DNA of 64,000 nt, taken from positions 186,001-250,000 of the forward strand of contig NZ_VFOU01000003.1 in assembly GCF_006716305.1 (NCBI RefSeq), written 5' to 3'. Below the pieces are notes generated by a model, which worked only from the letters and a program-made list of their open reading frames with translations, ran no database searches and was not told the origin of the DNA. How positions within the stretch are numbered: position 1 is the stretch's first letter; each line of letters opens with the position of its first letter. Below, piece after piece: positions 39,971 through 49,350 of the stretch. Source of the stretch: Enteractinococcus coprophilus (GTDB lineage: Bacteria > Actinomycetota > Actinomycetes > Actinomycetales > Micrococcaceae). The position numbers and the translations under genes are program-made.

Positions 39971-41101
39971 ATGTCAGGTTCGAAGAGAAACCAGGAAGTG
40001 ACCGTGGCCGCAGGGCCAACGAAGTCACAGATCCGGCGCTGGCGCAGATACTTGGCTGACGAAATTGCAGAAGGCCAGATTTACCGCGATTTAGCGGCTC
40101 GGACGAAGCGTCCGGAACGAGATATTTTACTTGGCCTGGCAGATGCCGAAGACCGGCACGCACAGCACTGGCGGGATCTACTGGGTGAACATGCCAGCGT
40201 GCGCACGCGCCCGAGCTTGCATCGCGCCCTGCTACGGTTCTTAGCTCGGATGTTTGGGTCAGTCTTCGTTCTTGCACTGATGCAACGAGCTGAATCTAAT
40301 ACCCCATATAAACACGATTCTGAAGTCCCAGCGAAGATCGCTGCTGATGAAGCCATCCATGAAGAAGTCGTCCGTGGGCTAGCTGCTCGCGGGCGTGAAA
40401 CGATGGCGGGAAACTTCCGGGCTGCAGTTTTCGGCGCCAATGACGGCTTGGTCTCTAACCTGGCGCTGGTAATGGGTATTGGAGCCACCGGGGTAGCGCC
40501 CTCCGTGGTGTTATTCACCGGTATCGCAGGTCTGCTGGCTGGCGCGTTGAGCATGGGCGCTGGAGAATATGTCTCGGTTCGCTCCCAACGGGAACTTTTA
40601 GAGGCCTCACATCCAACGCATGTGACCCTGCGCGCCGCAAAACATCTGGATATCGAACAAAACGAACTGGAACTGGTCTACCGTGCCCGAGGTATGACTC
40701 CGGCGGATGCCAGCCACCGAGCCTTAGAGCGCTTGGGCTATCTCAGTTGCGATTGCAACCCGTCCTTTTCGGCACGGCCCGATGGTTCACAGGGGCCAGA
40801 AGAAGAACTCAAGGAAGAGACTTTCGAATCAGTCGGCAACCCGTGGAAGGTCGCATTTTCTTCGTTCTTTTTCTTTGCTTCGGGCGCGATTATCCCGGTG
40901 CTCCCTTTCTTTTTTGGTGCCACCGGTCTGACCGCCCTCCTCTGGGCGCTGGGACTTGTGTCTGTAGCGTTGCTCATCACAGGTGGCATCGTAGGTTTAC
41001 TCTCCGGAGCATCTCCGGTAAAACGTGCTTGTCGTCAATTGGCCATCGGGTTAGGTGCCGCCGGTGTGACCTACCTGCTGGGTATGCTCTTTGACGTGTA
41101 A
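39971..41101 (+). CDS. VIT1/CCC1-type metal transporter with ferritin-like N-terminal domain
   Basis: The product is 376 residues from the ATG at 39971, which is 6 bases after AAGGA; an ATG at 39965 directly abuts that site. Residues about 15-145 form a rubrerythrin/ferritin-like helical domain with Glu and His ligands (ADEIAEGQIYRDLA, ADAEDRHAQHW and DEAIHEEVV). The C-terminal part is the VIT/CCC1 membrane domain with FGANDGLVSNLALVMG and GAGEYVSVRSQRE. Relatives move iron or manganese across membranes; the ferritin-like part may sense or feed the metal. Function in this organism is inferred. Confidence 0.88.
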   Translation: MSGSKRNQEVTVAAGPTKSQIRRWRRYLADEIAEGQIYRDLAARTKRPERDILLGLADAEDRHAQHWRDLLGEHASVRTRPSLHRALLRFLARMFGSVFVLALMQRAESNTPYKHDSEVPAKIAADEAIHEEVVRGLAARGRETMAGNFRAAVFGANDGLVSNLALVMGIGATGVAPSVVLFTGIAGLLAGALSMGAGEYVSVRSQRELLEASHPTHVTLRAAKHLDIEQNELELVYRARGMTPADASHRALERLGYLSCDCNPSFSARPDGSQGPEEELKEETFESVGNPWKVAFSSFFFFASGAIIPVLPFFFGATGLTALLWALGLVSVALLITGGIVGLLSGASPVKRACRQLAIGLGAAGVTYLLGMLFDV

Positions 41102-41167
41102 GTACTGATAGGGCGTCATGTCGTCGACTTTTTCGAACATCGACCCTAGAGAACAGGTGTAACTGCG

Positions 41168-41650
41168 ATGAATCTTCGCGAGATCCCTTTCAAAACCATG
41201 GAGGGAGCCGAATCGTCCCTCGCGGAGTTCGACGGCAAGGCATTGCTGATCGTCAACGTGGCGTCACGATGCGGTCTGACCCCGCAATATGAGGCGCTGG
41301 AGAGACTCCAGCAGCACTACGGTGAGCGTGGATTACAAGTCCTGGGATTCCCAAGTAACCAATTCCTACAAGAACTGAACTCAAACGAGGCCATCCAAGA
41401 ATTCTGCTCCACTACCTATGGCATCACATTCCCGATTTTCGATCCCATCCGGGTCAATGGTCGACGCGAACATCCGCTCTATACCGAGCTGAAGAAAACT
41501 GCCGATGCCGCAGGAAAAGCGGGCAAAGTGAAATGGAACTTCGAAAAGTTCCTCATTGCACCGTCGGGCGAAATGTATCGTTTCCGATCACGCACGGTTC
41601 CTGATGATCCGGAAGTCATCACCGCCATTGAACAGAGCCTTCCACAGTAA
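41168..41650 (+). CDS. Glutathione peroxidase family protein (thioredoxin-dependent type)
   Basis: The 160-residue protein is a cysteine form: C35 in NVASRCGLT is the peroxidatic residue, where animal enzymes have selenocysteine. The usual FPCNQF motif reads FPSNQF here (S63). A second cysteine, C80 in IQEFCSTTYGITFP, is placed like the resolving Cys of thioredoxin-dependent peroxidases, and WNFEKFL supplies the active-site Trp and Asn. It probably reduces peroxides with thioredoxin rather than glutathione. It lies 66 bp after the VIT gene. Confidence 0.92.
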   Translation: MNLREIPFKTMEGAESSLAEFDGKALLIVNVASRCGLTPQYEALERLQQHYGERGLQVLGFPSNQFLQELNSNEAIQEFCSTTYGITFPIFDPIRVNGRREHPLYTELKKTADAAGKAGKVKWNFEKFLIAPSGEMYRFRSRTVPDDPEVITAIEQSLPQ

Positions 41651-41702
41651 GTAGTGCACGGCAGAAGGTCAGCGTTGTCACAGACCACCCATCTGAAGCG
41701 AC

Positions 41703-42572
41703 TCATTGATGCTGTTCATGGTTTTGGTCGCTGGGATTGAGTTGCTGTCCGGGTTCAACGACAACGAATTGTCCCATCATTCCCTGATCCTCGTGCCATA
41801 GTAAGTGGCAGTGATACATGTACGGGGTGTCAGTATCTGTGTAGTCACTCAACCGGAGCATCAGTCGTAAATGTACCTCCGGCGGGACATACACGGTATC
41901 CTTCCACCCCGAGAGCTCGGGTGGAGGCTCCTGACCACCGATATCCAAAATTTGAAACTGTACATCATGGATATGGAAGTTATGGGGCATCTTATGAGCA
42001 TTCCAGATGTCCCACATCTCGGTGGTATCCACCGTGACCACCTCATCGATCCACTGCATATCCACTGTCTTGCCGTTGATGCTGTTATTGCCTAATTCAA
42101 ATTCTCGGGTGTGTTTGATAACAGAGGTCTCTAAGCCTGAGATGGCAGCCAGCTGGACCGGTACAGCCGGTGACGACGTCAGGTGCTCCCCTGCATGTAG
42201 CCGCAAGATATCCAAAGTGTCCTTTGCACCCGTTTTGTGACTCACACGTTGCGACAGCCCCAAATTCTGAGGATATGCCCGCAAGGTCATCGTCTCGTTC
42301 GGGCGCATGCTCACAAGTATTTCCGCGCGTTCACCGGGAGTTAGCAACAATCGTGGTGGATGAGTCGGCCGATCCAGCAAACCGCCGTCGCTAGCAATCA
42401 TGGTGAAGGGTCGGTCGTTACTCAAACCAAAGGAGTAACTGCGAGCCGTCGAAGCATTCAGTAGCCGAGGTCGCGTCTGCTGCGCAGTGATGTCAAGGAC
42501 CGGCCCTACCGTTCCATTGACGAGGGTATGTTCTGTTGAGTATTGATTGGTATGCACGATGCTTTTAGGCAT
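41703..42572 (-). pseudogene. Multicopper oxidase, C-terminal part only
   Basis: The 289-residue frame matches the middle and last cupredoxin domains of a CueO/CotA-like laccase. VNGTVGPVLDI opens the second domain. Copper ligands of the last domain are complete in HNFHIHDVQF and in YHCHLLWHEDQGMM. The whole first domain, with its HxH trinuclear ligands and the secretion signal, is missing, about 180-200 residues. Reading upstream, the frame runs ten more codons before TAA. Without domain 1 the trinuclear site cannot form, so this is most likely a 5'-deleted pseudogene. A 16-bp tandem repeat lies 30 bp upstream of the remaining frame. Confidence 0.8.
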
Positions 42573-42602
42573 GCGTAGACCGGAATGCAGGCGACGTACT
42601 AG

Positions 42603-42634
42603 TTAAAATTCGCTCGTCTTAAAATTCGCTCGTC
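42603..42634. repeat. Perfect 16-bp tandem duplication
   Basis: The unit TTAAAATTCGCTCGTC occurs twice without a gap (42603-42618 and 42619-42634), between the truncated oxidase and the sucD terminator. It may be a scar of the event that removed the oxidase 5' end. Confidence 0.85.
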
Positions 42635-42657
42635 CCGGCTCTCTTGTTAAAGACGAA

Positions 42658-42686
42658 GGGAGCCCGGACAATTTGTCCGGGCTCCC
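42658..42686 (-). terminator. Terminator of sucCD
   Basis: Perfect 13-bp arms GGGAGCCCGGACA and TGTCCGGGCTCCC with a 3-base loop lie 28 bp beyond the sucD stop. On the minus strand they are followed by a pyrimidine-rich TTCGTCTTT. Confidence 0.85.
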
Positions 42687-42714
42687 CAATCGGAAGATCT
42701 AGTCAGTGAGTGAC

Positions 42715-43632
42715 TTAGAGGCTTTCCATAATGTTGCGCATCTTTTCAGCGGCTTCGGTTGGGGTCTGACCAACCTGGACGCCAACTGCTTCAAGTGCTT
42801 CTTGCTTCGCAGCTGCGGTACCTGAAGAACCGGATACGATCGCGCCGGCGTGACCCATGGTCTTACCTTCTGGGGCGGTGAAGCCTGCGATGTAGCCAAC
42901 AACGGGTTTGGTGACGTTGTCTTTGATGTAGGCGGCAGCCTGTTCTTCGGCGTCGCCACCAATTTCACCAATCATGATGATGGCTTTGGTTTCTGGATCT
43001 TTTTCAAATGCTTCCAGAGCGTCAATGTGGGTGGTGCCGATAATTGGGTCGCCACCAATACCGATTGCGGTGGAAATACCGATGTCGGACAGTTCGTACA
43101 TCATCTGGTAGGTCAGGGTACCCGACTTGGAAACCAGGCCAATTGGTCCGGTTCCGGTAATGGTCGCTGGGGTGATGCCTGCCAAGGAAACATCAGGAGT
43201 GATGATGCCGGGGCAGTTTGGACCAATAATACGAGTCTTTGGCTTGCCGTCGGCGTCGACATTGGCCTGGGAGGCAGCGAAGAATTCTGCGGTGTCCTGG
43301 ACCGGAATGCCTTCGGTGATGATGACCAGAAGTTCAATTTCGGCTTCGATGGCTTCCATCGCGGCGTCTTTAGCGAATTTTGGTGGCACGAACATGACCG
43401 ATACGTTGGCACCGGTTTCGGCCATCGCTTCTTTGACGGTGCCGTAAACGTTGAGGCTGACGTCGTTGCCATCGGCGTCGACGTGTTCTACGGTTTCGCC
43501 AGCGCGGCGGGCGTTGACGCCGCCGACAATGTTGGAGCCAGCCTTGAGCATCAGTGCGGTGTGTTTGGTACCCTCACCACCGGTAATGCCCTGGACGATG
43601 ATTTTGGAATCTTTATTGAGGAAAATCGACAT
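42715..43632 (-). CDS. sucD: Succinate--CoA ligase subunit alpha
   Basis: The 305-residue subunit binds CoA in its N-terminal Rossmann domain ([12 protein letters not shown], about residues 14-25) and carries the phosphorylated active-site histidine in [14 protein letters not shown] near residue 250. With SucC it converts succinyl-CoA to succinate while making ATP or GTP in the TCA cycle. It follows sucC by 18 bp as a two-gene operon closed by the 42658-42686 terminator. Confidence 0.97.
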   Translation of the reverse strand: MSIFLNKDSKIIVQGITGGEGTKHTALMLKAGSNIVGGVNARRAGETVEHVDADGNDVSLNVYGTVKEAMAETGANVSVMFVPPKFAKDAAMEAIEAEIELLVIITEGIPVQDTAEFFAASQANVDADGKPKTRIIGPNCPGIITPDVSLAGITPATITGTGPIGLVSKSGTLTYQMMYELSDIGISTAIGIGGDPIIGTTHIDALEAFEKDPETKAIIMIGEIGGDAEEQAAAYIKDNVTKPVVGYIAGFTAPEGKTMGHAGAIVSGSSGTAAAKQEALEAVGVQVGQTPTEAAEKMRNIMESL

Positions 43633-43650
43633 CTTTTACCTATCCCGTCC

Positions 43651-44814
43651 TTATTTGTTGGCCAACTCGGCGGCTTTGTCAGCGCCTTCGTCCATGGTGG
43701 CCGCAAGAGTGACCAGTGGGTGGTTGGCGTCGGCCAAAATGGCGCGGCCTTCTTCCACCTTGTTTCCGTCCAGGCGCACAACCAGTGGTTTGGTTGCCGA
43801 ATCGCCCAGGATCTCCAGGGCTTTGACGATCCCGCTTGCGACTTCGTCGCACGCAGTGATACCACCGAAGACGTTGACGAAAACAGAGTTCACATCTGGG
43901 TCACCCAAGATGACGTCGAGACCATCGGCCATGATCTGTGCATCAGCACCGCCGCCGATGTCCAGGAAGTTAGCGGGGCTTGCGCCGCCGTGGTTTTCCC
44001 CAGCGTAGGCAACAACGTCCAGGGTAGACATGACCAGGCCGGCACCGTTACCGATGATGCCAACGTTGCCGTCGAGCTTGACATAGTTCAGGCCCTTGGC
44101 TTCAGCCTTGGCTTCCAGTGGGTTCTCGGTGCGCTCATCCACCAGTTCGGCATGGCCTGGCTGGCGGAAGCCGGCGTTGTCATCAACGGTGACTTTTCCG
44201 TCAAGTGCAATCAGGTTGCCGTCACCGGTCAGTACCAGTGGGTTGACTTCCACCAGGGTGGCATCTTCTTTGACGAAGACTTCACCGAGTTTGACCAAGA
44301 CTTCGGCGACCTTGTCGCGCAGGTCTTCGGCGAATTTCGCTTCGGCAACGATCTTGTCTGCAACTTCGCGGTTCAGGCCGGTGATTGGAGAAACTTCCAC
44401 CCGGGCCAGATCTTCTGGGCGTTCTTCAGCCAGCTGCTCGATGTCCATACCGCCTTCTACCGAGGCCATGGCCAGGTAGGAACGGTTGGCACGATCCAAC
44501 AGGATCGAGAAGTAGTACTCTTCTTTGATGTCGGCGCCTTCAGCGATCATCACCTGGTGTACGGTGTGACCTTTGATGTCCATGCCCAGGATGTCTTTGG
44601 CATATTCAAAGGCTTCGTCAGCGTTCTTGGCGACTTTGACACCGCCGGCTAGTCCACGGCCACCAACTTTAACTTGGGCTTTGACCACGGTGACGCCACC
44701 GAGTTTTTCAGCGGCGGCTTTTGCTTCTTCCGGGGTTTCGGCAACGATCCCAGCCAACACGGGTACCCCGTGTGCTTCGAAGAGATCGCGTGCCTGGTAC
44801 TCATACAGGTCCAC
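43651..44814 (-). CDS. sucC: Succinate--CoA ligase subunit beta
   Basis: The 387-residue subunit has an N-terminal ATP-grasp domain ([37 protein letters not shown]) and a C-terminal CoA-ligase domain containing [14 protein letters not shown] and [14 protein letters not shown]. The start is GTG at 44814, 10 bases after AAAAGGA. The 164-bp gap to pcrA includes a small hairpin (GATGCC/GGCATC, 44853-44882) that may end the pcrA transcript. Confidence 0.96.
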   Translation of the reverse strand: MDLYEYQARDLFEAHGVPVLAGIVAETPEEAKAAAEKLGGVTVVKAQVKVGGRGLAGGVKVAKNADEAFEYAKDILGMDIKGHTVHQVMIAEGADIKEEYYFSILLDRANRSYLAMASVEGGMDIEQLAEERPEDLARVEVSPITGLNREVADKIVAEAKFAEDLRDKVAEVLVKLGEVFVKEDATLVEVNPLVLTGDGNLIALDGKVTVDDNAGFRQPGHAELVDERTENPLEAKAEAKGLNYVKLDGNVGIIGNGAGLVMSTLDVVAYAGENHGGASPANFLDIGGGADAQIMADGLDVILGDPDVNSVFVNVFGGITACDEVASGIVKALEILGDSATKPLVVRLDGNKVEEGRAILADANHPLVTLAATMDEGADKAAELANK

Positions 44815-44978
44815 GAGTTTGCAGTCCTTTTTACCTCGACAACGTTTGGATCAGATGCCCACAACAGAATGCAGCACGGCATCTGTGAGTCCGGCTTTGA
44901 AAGCCTCAGAACTCCTAAGCCATTACCTTAGTGCACCCGAGACCGTGTTGAGGAACCATGACCTTATATTGGTGATCT

Positions 44979-47465
44979 TCAGACCTTCTTGAGCGGCGCA
45001 TAGCGCAACAGGAGCCGCTTTTCGGACTCGGCAAATTGGACGACGGCGACCGCTTTATCCCCCGCCCCTTGCACGGCAGTCACCACGCCGGTCCCAAAGG
45101 TTTTATGTTCAACAGTGTCGCCGGTCGAGACCGCGACAACTTCCTTCTGGGGATTGACTTTCGTACGCGGTTGCGGCTTGGTTACCTGGGCGCGCTCTTG
45201 TGCCTCGGTGATCCCGTCGGTGCCAGCGCGGCCGTAATTTTTCGACGACGTCGAAGCACCCCAGTGTGACCCACTAAACCGTTGGGCATCCCGGTAGCGG
45301 AAGCCTCGCGCTCCTGCATCTTGGCCAAATCCACCAAAGCCTGCCCCGAACTTGGCGGTGGCCGGGGTGCCTTTGCCCTCGCGTTCCCATTCAATGAGCT
45401 CGGCTGGGATCTCAGCCAGGAACTGGCTGGCGGGATTGAACTGATGTTGACCCCACATGCTGCGTGCCTCAGCCCGGGACACAAACAGCCGTTCGCGAGC
45501 CCGAGTCAGGCCAACATAGGCCAGACGACGTTCTTCGGCGAGTTCTTTCTCATCGGCCATGGACCGGGCATGTGGGAAGACGCCGTGTTCCATCCCGGTC
45601 AAGAACACGACCGGAAATTCTAGACCTTTGGCGGTGTGCAGCGTCATGAGCGTGACTTCGCCCATGTGATCGGCGAGCGCTTGGCCCTCAGCATCGGTGA
45701 CATCAGGGAGTTGGTCCGCATCAGCAACCAGTGCCACCTGCTCTAAGAAGTCTCCAAGCGTGCCCTGTGGGTTGGCTTTATCAAATTCTCGCACCACGCC
45801 GACAAGCTCGCCCAGGTTATCGGCACGCGATTCATCTTGGAGGTCTTTAGAGTTCCGTAGCGCTTCGAGCATGCCGGTCTGTTCCAGTACGGCCTCCAGA
45901 ATGGTTGCCACGGATTCGGTCTGGGCCAACTGCTGTAAGTCGTCTAACAGTTGGACGAATTTGTTAATGGCGTTGAGTGACCTGGTCGCAATCCCACCGG
46001 GAGCGTTCTTGGCATCGCGCAGTGCGGTCATAAACGTCGACTGCTGACGCGTTTGATGTGCTGCAACAAAACCTTCGGCACGCTCCCCGATCCCTCGCTT
46101 GGGTTCATTGAGAATCCGGCGCAGGTTCACGTCGTCGTCAGGGTTATCCAGCACCCGCAAATATGCCAGGGCGTCTTTGATCTCTTTGCGATCATAAAAC
46201 CGTGTGCCACCAACCACCCGGTACGGGATCCCGGAGGCGATGAGCCGTTCCTCAATGGATCGGGATTGGGCGTTAGTGCGATAAAAGATGGCCATATCAG
46301 CCGGGCGGTAGTCATGGTTATCCATCAGATCATCAATCATGTCGGTGATCCACTGGGCCTCACGCGATTCTGACTCGGCCGCATAGCCGATGATCTTGTC
46401 ACCGTTACCTTCCGCGGTCCACAGGCGTTTAATTTCCCGGGATGGGTTTTGAGCGATCACCGCATTGGCGGCGTCCAAAATATTCTGGGTGGACCGGTAA
46501 TTTTGTTCTAGCCGGATGACGGTGGCATCCGGGTAGTCGTGTTCGAAATCGATGATATTTCGGATATCGGCCCCGCGGAAAGCATAAATCGACTGGTCAG
46601 AGTCACCCACCACGGTCAGTTGGCCGCCTTCGGTTTCCACGCCGGGCGGCTCGCCCGGGGCGCCGGTCAACTGGCGCACCAGGCGGTATTGTGCGTGGTT
46701 GGTGTCCTGGTACTCATCGACCAGCACGAACCGGAACCGGCGGCGGTAGTTATCTAAAATCGCCGGGAAGGCATCAAACATGTGGACGACATTGGCGATG
46801 AGATCATCGAAATCCATCGCGTTTGCGGTCAGCAACCGGTTTTCGTATTCCTTATACACCTCAGCGACGGCCTGGTGCCACGGGTCACCAGCGGCGGTGC
46901 CAGCAAAGGTATCGGCGTCGATCAGTTCATTTTTTAGCGACGAAATTTTGTTACGGATCGCGCGCGGTGCAAACCGGCGGGGATCCAGGTCGGCGTCTTT
47001 AGCAATCTGGGTGACCAATCGTAGTGAGTCGGTGGCATCGTAAATCGAAAAATTCGACTTCAACCCGATATGGGTTGCCTCGCGTCGCAGAATACGCACA
47101 CACGAAGAGTGGAAAGTGGAGATCCACATGCGTTGTGCTGCCTGGCCGACCAGGTCCCCGATGCGCTCGCGCATCTCGGCTGCTGCCTTATTAGTAAAGG
47201 TAATGGCCAGAAATTCGTGGGGCCGGGCGTCACCAGTGGCGAGTAAATGGCCAATGCGGTGGGTCAAGACACGAGTTTTGCCCGAGCCGGCGCCAGCCAC
47301 AATAAGTAGTGGTCCCCCGCGGTGGACGACAGCCTCAGCTTGTGCATCATTGAGTCCCGCGACCAACTGGTCCGCCGTGGTCTTGGCCGCCACAAGCGGG
47401 TTCTCAACGGTTGGTTCAAGGGCAAATGCGGGCGAAAAACTGGGCAAAGAAGTCTGGTGGGCCAT
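44979..47465 (-). CDS. pcrA: ATP-dependent DNA helicase, PcrA/UvrD type
   Basis: The 828-residue superfamily 1A helicase unwinds DNA 3' to 5' in excision repair and in clearing RecA and stalled complexes. Motif I is IVAGAGSGKTRVLTHR (about residue 45). Further motifs visible are TFTNKAAAEMRERI, VDEYQDTNHAQY, GDSDQSIYAFRGAD, LEQNYRSTQNIL and VGLTRARERLFVSRA. A variable linker and a C-terminal Tudor-like RNAP-interaction module (EVVAVSTGDTVEHKTFGTG) complete it. ATG at 47465 is chosen since it lies 8 bases after TAGACT; an extension to 47486 has no support. Confidence 0.95.
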   Translation of the reverse strand: MAHQTSLPSFSPAFALEPTVENPLVAAKTTADQLVAGLNDAQAEAVVHRGGPLLIVAGAGSGKTRVLTHRIGHLLATGDARPHEFLAITFTNKAAAEMRERIGDLVGQAAQRMWISTFHSSCVRILRREATHIGLKSNFSIYDATDSLRLVTQIAKDADLDPRRFAPRAIRNKISSLKNELIDADTFAGTAAGDPWHQAVAEVYKEYENRLLTANAMDFDDLIANVVHMFDAFPAILDNYRRRFRFVLVDEYQDTNHAQYRLVRQLTGAPGEPPGVETEGGQLTVVGDSDQSIYAFRGADIRNIIDFEHDYPDATVIRLEQNYRSTQNILDAANAVIAQNPSREIKRLWTAEGNGDKIIGYAAESESREAQWITDMIDDLMDNHDYRPADMAIFYRTNAQSRSIEERLIASGIPYRVVGGTRFYDRKEIKDALAYLRVLDNPDDDVNLRRILNEPKRGIGERAEGFVAAHQTRQQSTFMTALRDAKNAPGGIATRSLNAINKFVQLLDDLQQLAQTESVATILEAVLEQTGMLEALRNSKDLQDESRADNLGELVGVVREFDKANPQGTLGDFLEQVALVADADQLPDVTDAEGQALADHMGEVTLMTLHTAKGLEFPVVFLTGMEHGVFPHARSMADEKELAEERRLAYVGLTRARERLFVSRAEARSMWGQHQFNPASQFLAEIPAELIEWEREGKGTPATAKFGAGFGGFGQDAGARGFRYRDAQRFSGSHWGASTSSKNYGRAGTDGITEAQERAQVTKPQPRTKVNPQKEVVAVSTGDTVEHKTFGTGVVTAVQGAGDKAVAVVQFAESEKRLLLRYAPLKKV

Positions 47466-47473
47466 GATGCACA

Positions 47474-47479
47474 AGTCTA
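47474..47479 (-). promoter_or_regulatory. Putative leaderless -10 element (TAGACT)
   Basis: On the minus strand TAGACT ends 8 bases before the pcrA ATG at 47465, without a purine-rich ribosome site. A further TAATAT lies about 15 bases upstream, so the element assignment is not unique. Confidence 0.35.
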
Positions 47480-47633
47480 ACCGCAAGCGCCGATATTACC
47501 CCGGCGTGTTCGCGGGCTGTGGAGCGCTGGTCTTAAATTGCTCTTCAGGACTCCACTAAGATGAGGATCAGTGATCGTTCAAGACGTGGGCTACTCGACT
47601 GTATGCGGGGGCCTTGGGAATCCCGGAGGATGA

Positions 47634-48323
47634 GTGGCAAGAAAACGCCGTGCCAAAGACTATGCCAGTGCTGAGCCTGCACCGAAAACAAAGCAGACTC
47701 GGGCTAAGCGACCGCATCTGACGATGGCACAAGCTAAGTCAGATATCCAGCACGCCGGCCATCAAGAAGGTAGTCCCGGCATCTTGGTGTTTGCGATCCT
47801 CGCTGTCACCGTGTTTATCGGGTTCTATTATCACATCGTGGCACTTCAGGGCATGGAGCAGCTCACCGGTGGCATGGCCATGCTTGATCACCGCATGTCG
47901 GGCTTCGAGGTCGCTGATGTCGAGCGGCTGGCCGAACGCATGGACGACGACGCGATGGGACAATACAACGGGGTGCATATCACTGCCGGTCGATTATTTC
48001 CTGCCCTCATGGCCTTGGGTCTGATCGCCGTGGCCTTATGGACATTGAAAACCACCTGGGCACGATGGGGTGCAATCATCGTTGCGGTGGGCTATGCCGG
48101 ACTCGAGATCTGGGCGACCATTGCTCGTGAGCAGGCTTTGCGCGACGTCACCCAAGCAAAAGTCGCGCTTGCGTCTTCCCTAACGATTGCCCAATGGCTC
48201 TTGCTGATCTTAATTATCATTTGGATCGTCGTGATGCTGGTATTGAAATTCGTAGCACGCAACAGCACCGGCTTGGCGACCTCTCTGGATGCTGAACGCG
48301 AGATCGGTGGCACCTACCGGTAA
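47634..48323 (+). CDS. Four-helix membrane protein of unknown function
   Basis: The 229-residue product starts at GTG 47634, just after CGGAGGATGA. A very basic N-terminus (residues about 1-30, many Lys and Arg) is followed by four predicted helices, at about 48-70, 120-138, 144-163 and 184-208. I do not recognise the family. It diverges from pcrA and precedes tRNA-Arg. Confidence 0.75.
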   Translation: MARKRRAKDYASAEPAPKTKQTRAKRPHLTMAQAKSDIQHAGHQEGSPGILVFAILAVTVFIGFYYHIVALQGMEQLTGGMAMLDHRMSGFEVADVERLAERMDDDAMGQYNGVHITAGRLFPALMALGLIAVALWTLKTTWARWGAIIVAVGYAGLEIWATIAREQALRDVTQAKVALASSLTIAQWLLLILIIIWIVVMLVLKFVARNSTGLATSLDAEREIGGTYR

Positions 48324-48396
48324 GAATGATTTCAGTGGCACAATCGTCTGGTAATCTGGCAACTTGTACCACCGCAAATGGCAGGTTAATGCCCAC

Positions 48397-48473
48397 GCCC
48401 TCGTAGCTCAGTTGGATAGAGCATCCCTCTCCTAAAGGGAAGGTCGCTGGTTCGAATCCAGTCGAGGGCACCA
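48397..48473 (+). tRNA. tRNA-Arg (anticodon CCT)
   Basis: The 7-bp acceptor stem GCCCTCG/CGAGGGC, D-arm GCTCAGTTGGATAGAGC, anticodon stem TCCCT/AGGGA around the loop CTCCTAA, and T-arm with GGTTCGAATCC fold as a complete cloverleaf. The anticodon is CCT, reading AGG. The CCA end is encoded (48471-48473). Confidence 0.97.
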
Positions 48474-48553
48474 TCTCTATAACCTCTTGAACAGACCACA
48501 ACCATACGTTTTCTCACGGGTTGCCACAACCTTATAAGTTGCTGAGTATCGAC

Positions 48554-48572
48554 TCAGGTTAGCCTCACATAC
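48554..48572. promoter_or_regulatory. IdeR/DtxR-box-like sequence upstream of dps
   Basis: The 19-mer from 48554 (core AGGTTAGCCT) matches the palindromic consensus TTAGGTTAGCCTAACCTAA at 15 of 19 positions. It lies about 115 bp before the dps start. An IdeR gene is present at 53.4 kb. Confidence 0.6.
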
Positions 48573-48687
48573 CTTGCGATGACTACGAAAAACATATTGA
48601 GTAGAGATTAGGAATCAGGGCAGACCCCGGCCCTATTCAGTTTTGCACCACATTGCAAAACTTAGGTCTGTAACAGGAAGGTTATTC

Positions 48688-49206
48688 ATGACTGAAAATT
48701 ATGCAGAATTTACGGCTCCTGGCGTTGAGATGGAAGACGCACATCGTGTAACTGAAACACTTCAGGTTCGTCTTCACGCCCTCAATGATTTGCACCTGAC
48801 GCTGAAGCACGCTCACTGGAACGTTGTTGGACCAGAGTTCATCTCTGTCCATGAGATGCTGGATCCGCAGGTGGACGAAGTTCGAGGCTGGGCTGACCTT
48901 GTTGCAGAGCGCATTGCTACCATGGGGGTCGCTCCAAAAGGCACCCCTGGTGCGATCGTGACCGGTCGCGACTGGGATGACTACCCGTTAAATCGCGCCT
49001 CTAGCCTTGCGCATATCTCGGCTCTCGATGTGGTGTACACCGACCTCATCAAAGACTTCCGCACCGCCATCGCTGAAGTCGGAAAAGTCGATCCCATCTC
49101 GGAAGATATCTTGGTTGAGGTAACCCGCGGCCTGGAACTCTTCCAGTGGTTCCTGCGCTCGTTCATCACCAAGGCTGACGGTTCGCTGCAGCACGTCACC
49201 GACTAA
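48688..49206 (+). CDS. dps: Dps-type iron-storage and DNA-protection protein
   Basis: The 172-residue ferritin-like protein forms dodecamers that oxidise and store iron and protect DNA from peroxide. All ferroxidase ligands are present: H43 in KHAHWNVVGP, H55 and D59 in SVHEMLD, and D70 and E74 in WADLVAE. ATG at 48688 follows CAGGAAGG at the right distance; the open frame extends to 48643 without homologous sequence. An IdeR-like box lies upstream and a strong terminator follows. Iron control is inferred. Confidence 0.94.
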   Translation: MTENYAEFTAPGVEMEDAHRVTETLQVRLHALNDLHLTLKHAHWNVVGPEFISVHEMLDPQVDEVRGWADLVAERIATMGVAPKGTPGAIVTGRDWDDYPLNRASSLAHISALDVVYTDLIKDFRTAIAEVGKVDPISEDILVEVTRGLELFQWFLRSFITKADGSLQHVTD

Positions 49207-49242
49207 ATTACCCGGCCGCTAGAGTACAGCCATAACCGATCG

Positions 49243-49279
49243 CTCCCCGAGACATAGCATTACGTCTCGGGGAGTTTTT
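49243..49279 (+). terminator. Terminator of dps
   Basis: Perfect 11-bp arms CTCCCCGAGAC and GTCTCGGGGAG, a 10-base loop and TTTTT form a clear intrinsic terminator 37 bp past the dps stop. Confidence 0.92.
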
Positions 49280-49350
49280 CTGCCTACATTGTTTGGGACG
49301 TGATGCGTGCCCCCGAGGCCCTCTGACTGGATCAGCCGTCACCACGTGCA

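Noticed and set aside
42850-44652. 600-codon plus-strand open frame opposite sucCD
   Set aside because: It is the antisense of two certain genes with strong codon bias, which keeps the opposite frame free of stops. The product is a low-complexity Gly/Asp/Val/Phe-rich sequence with no ribosome site.
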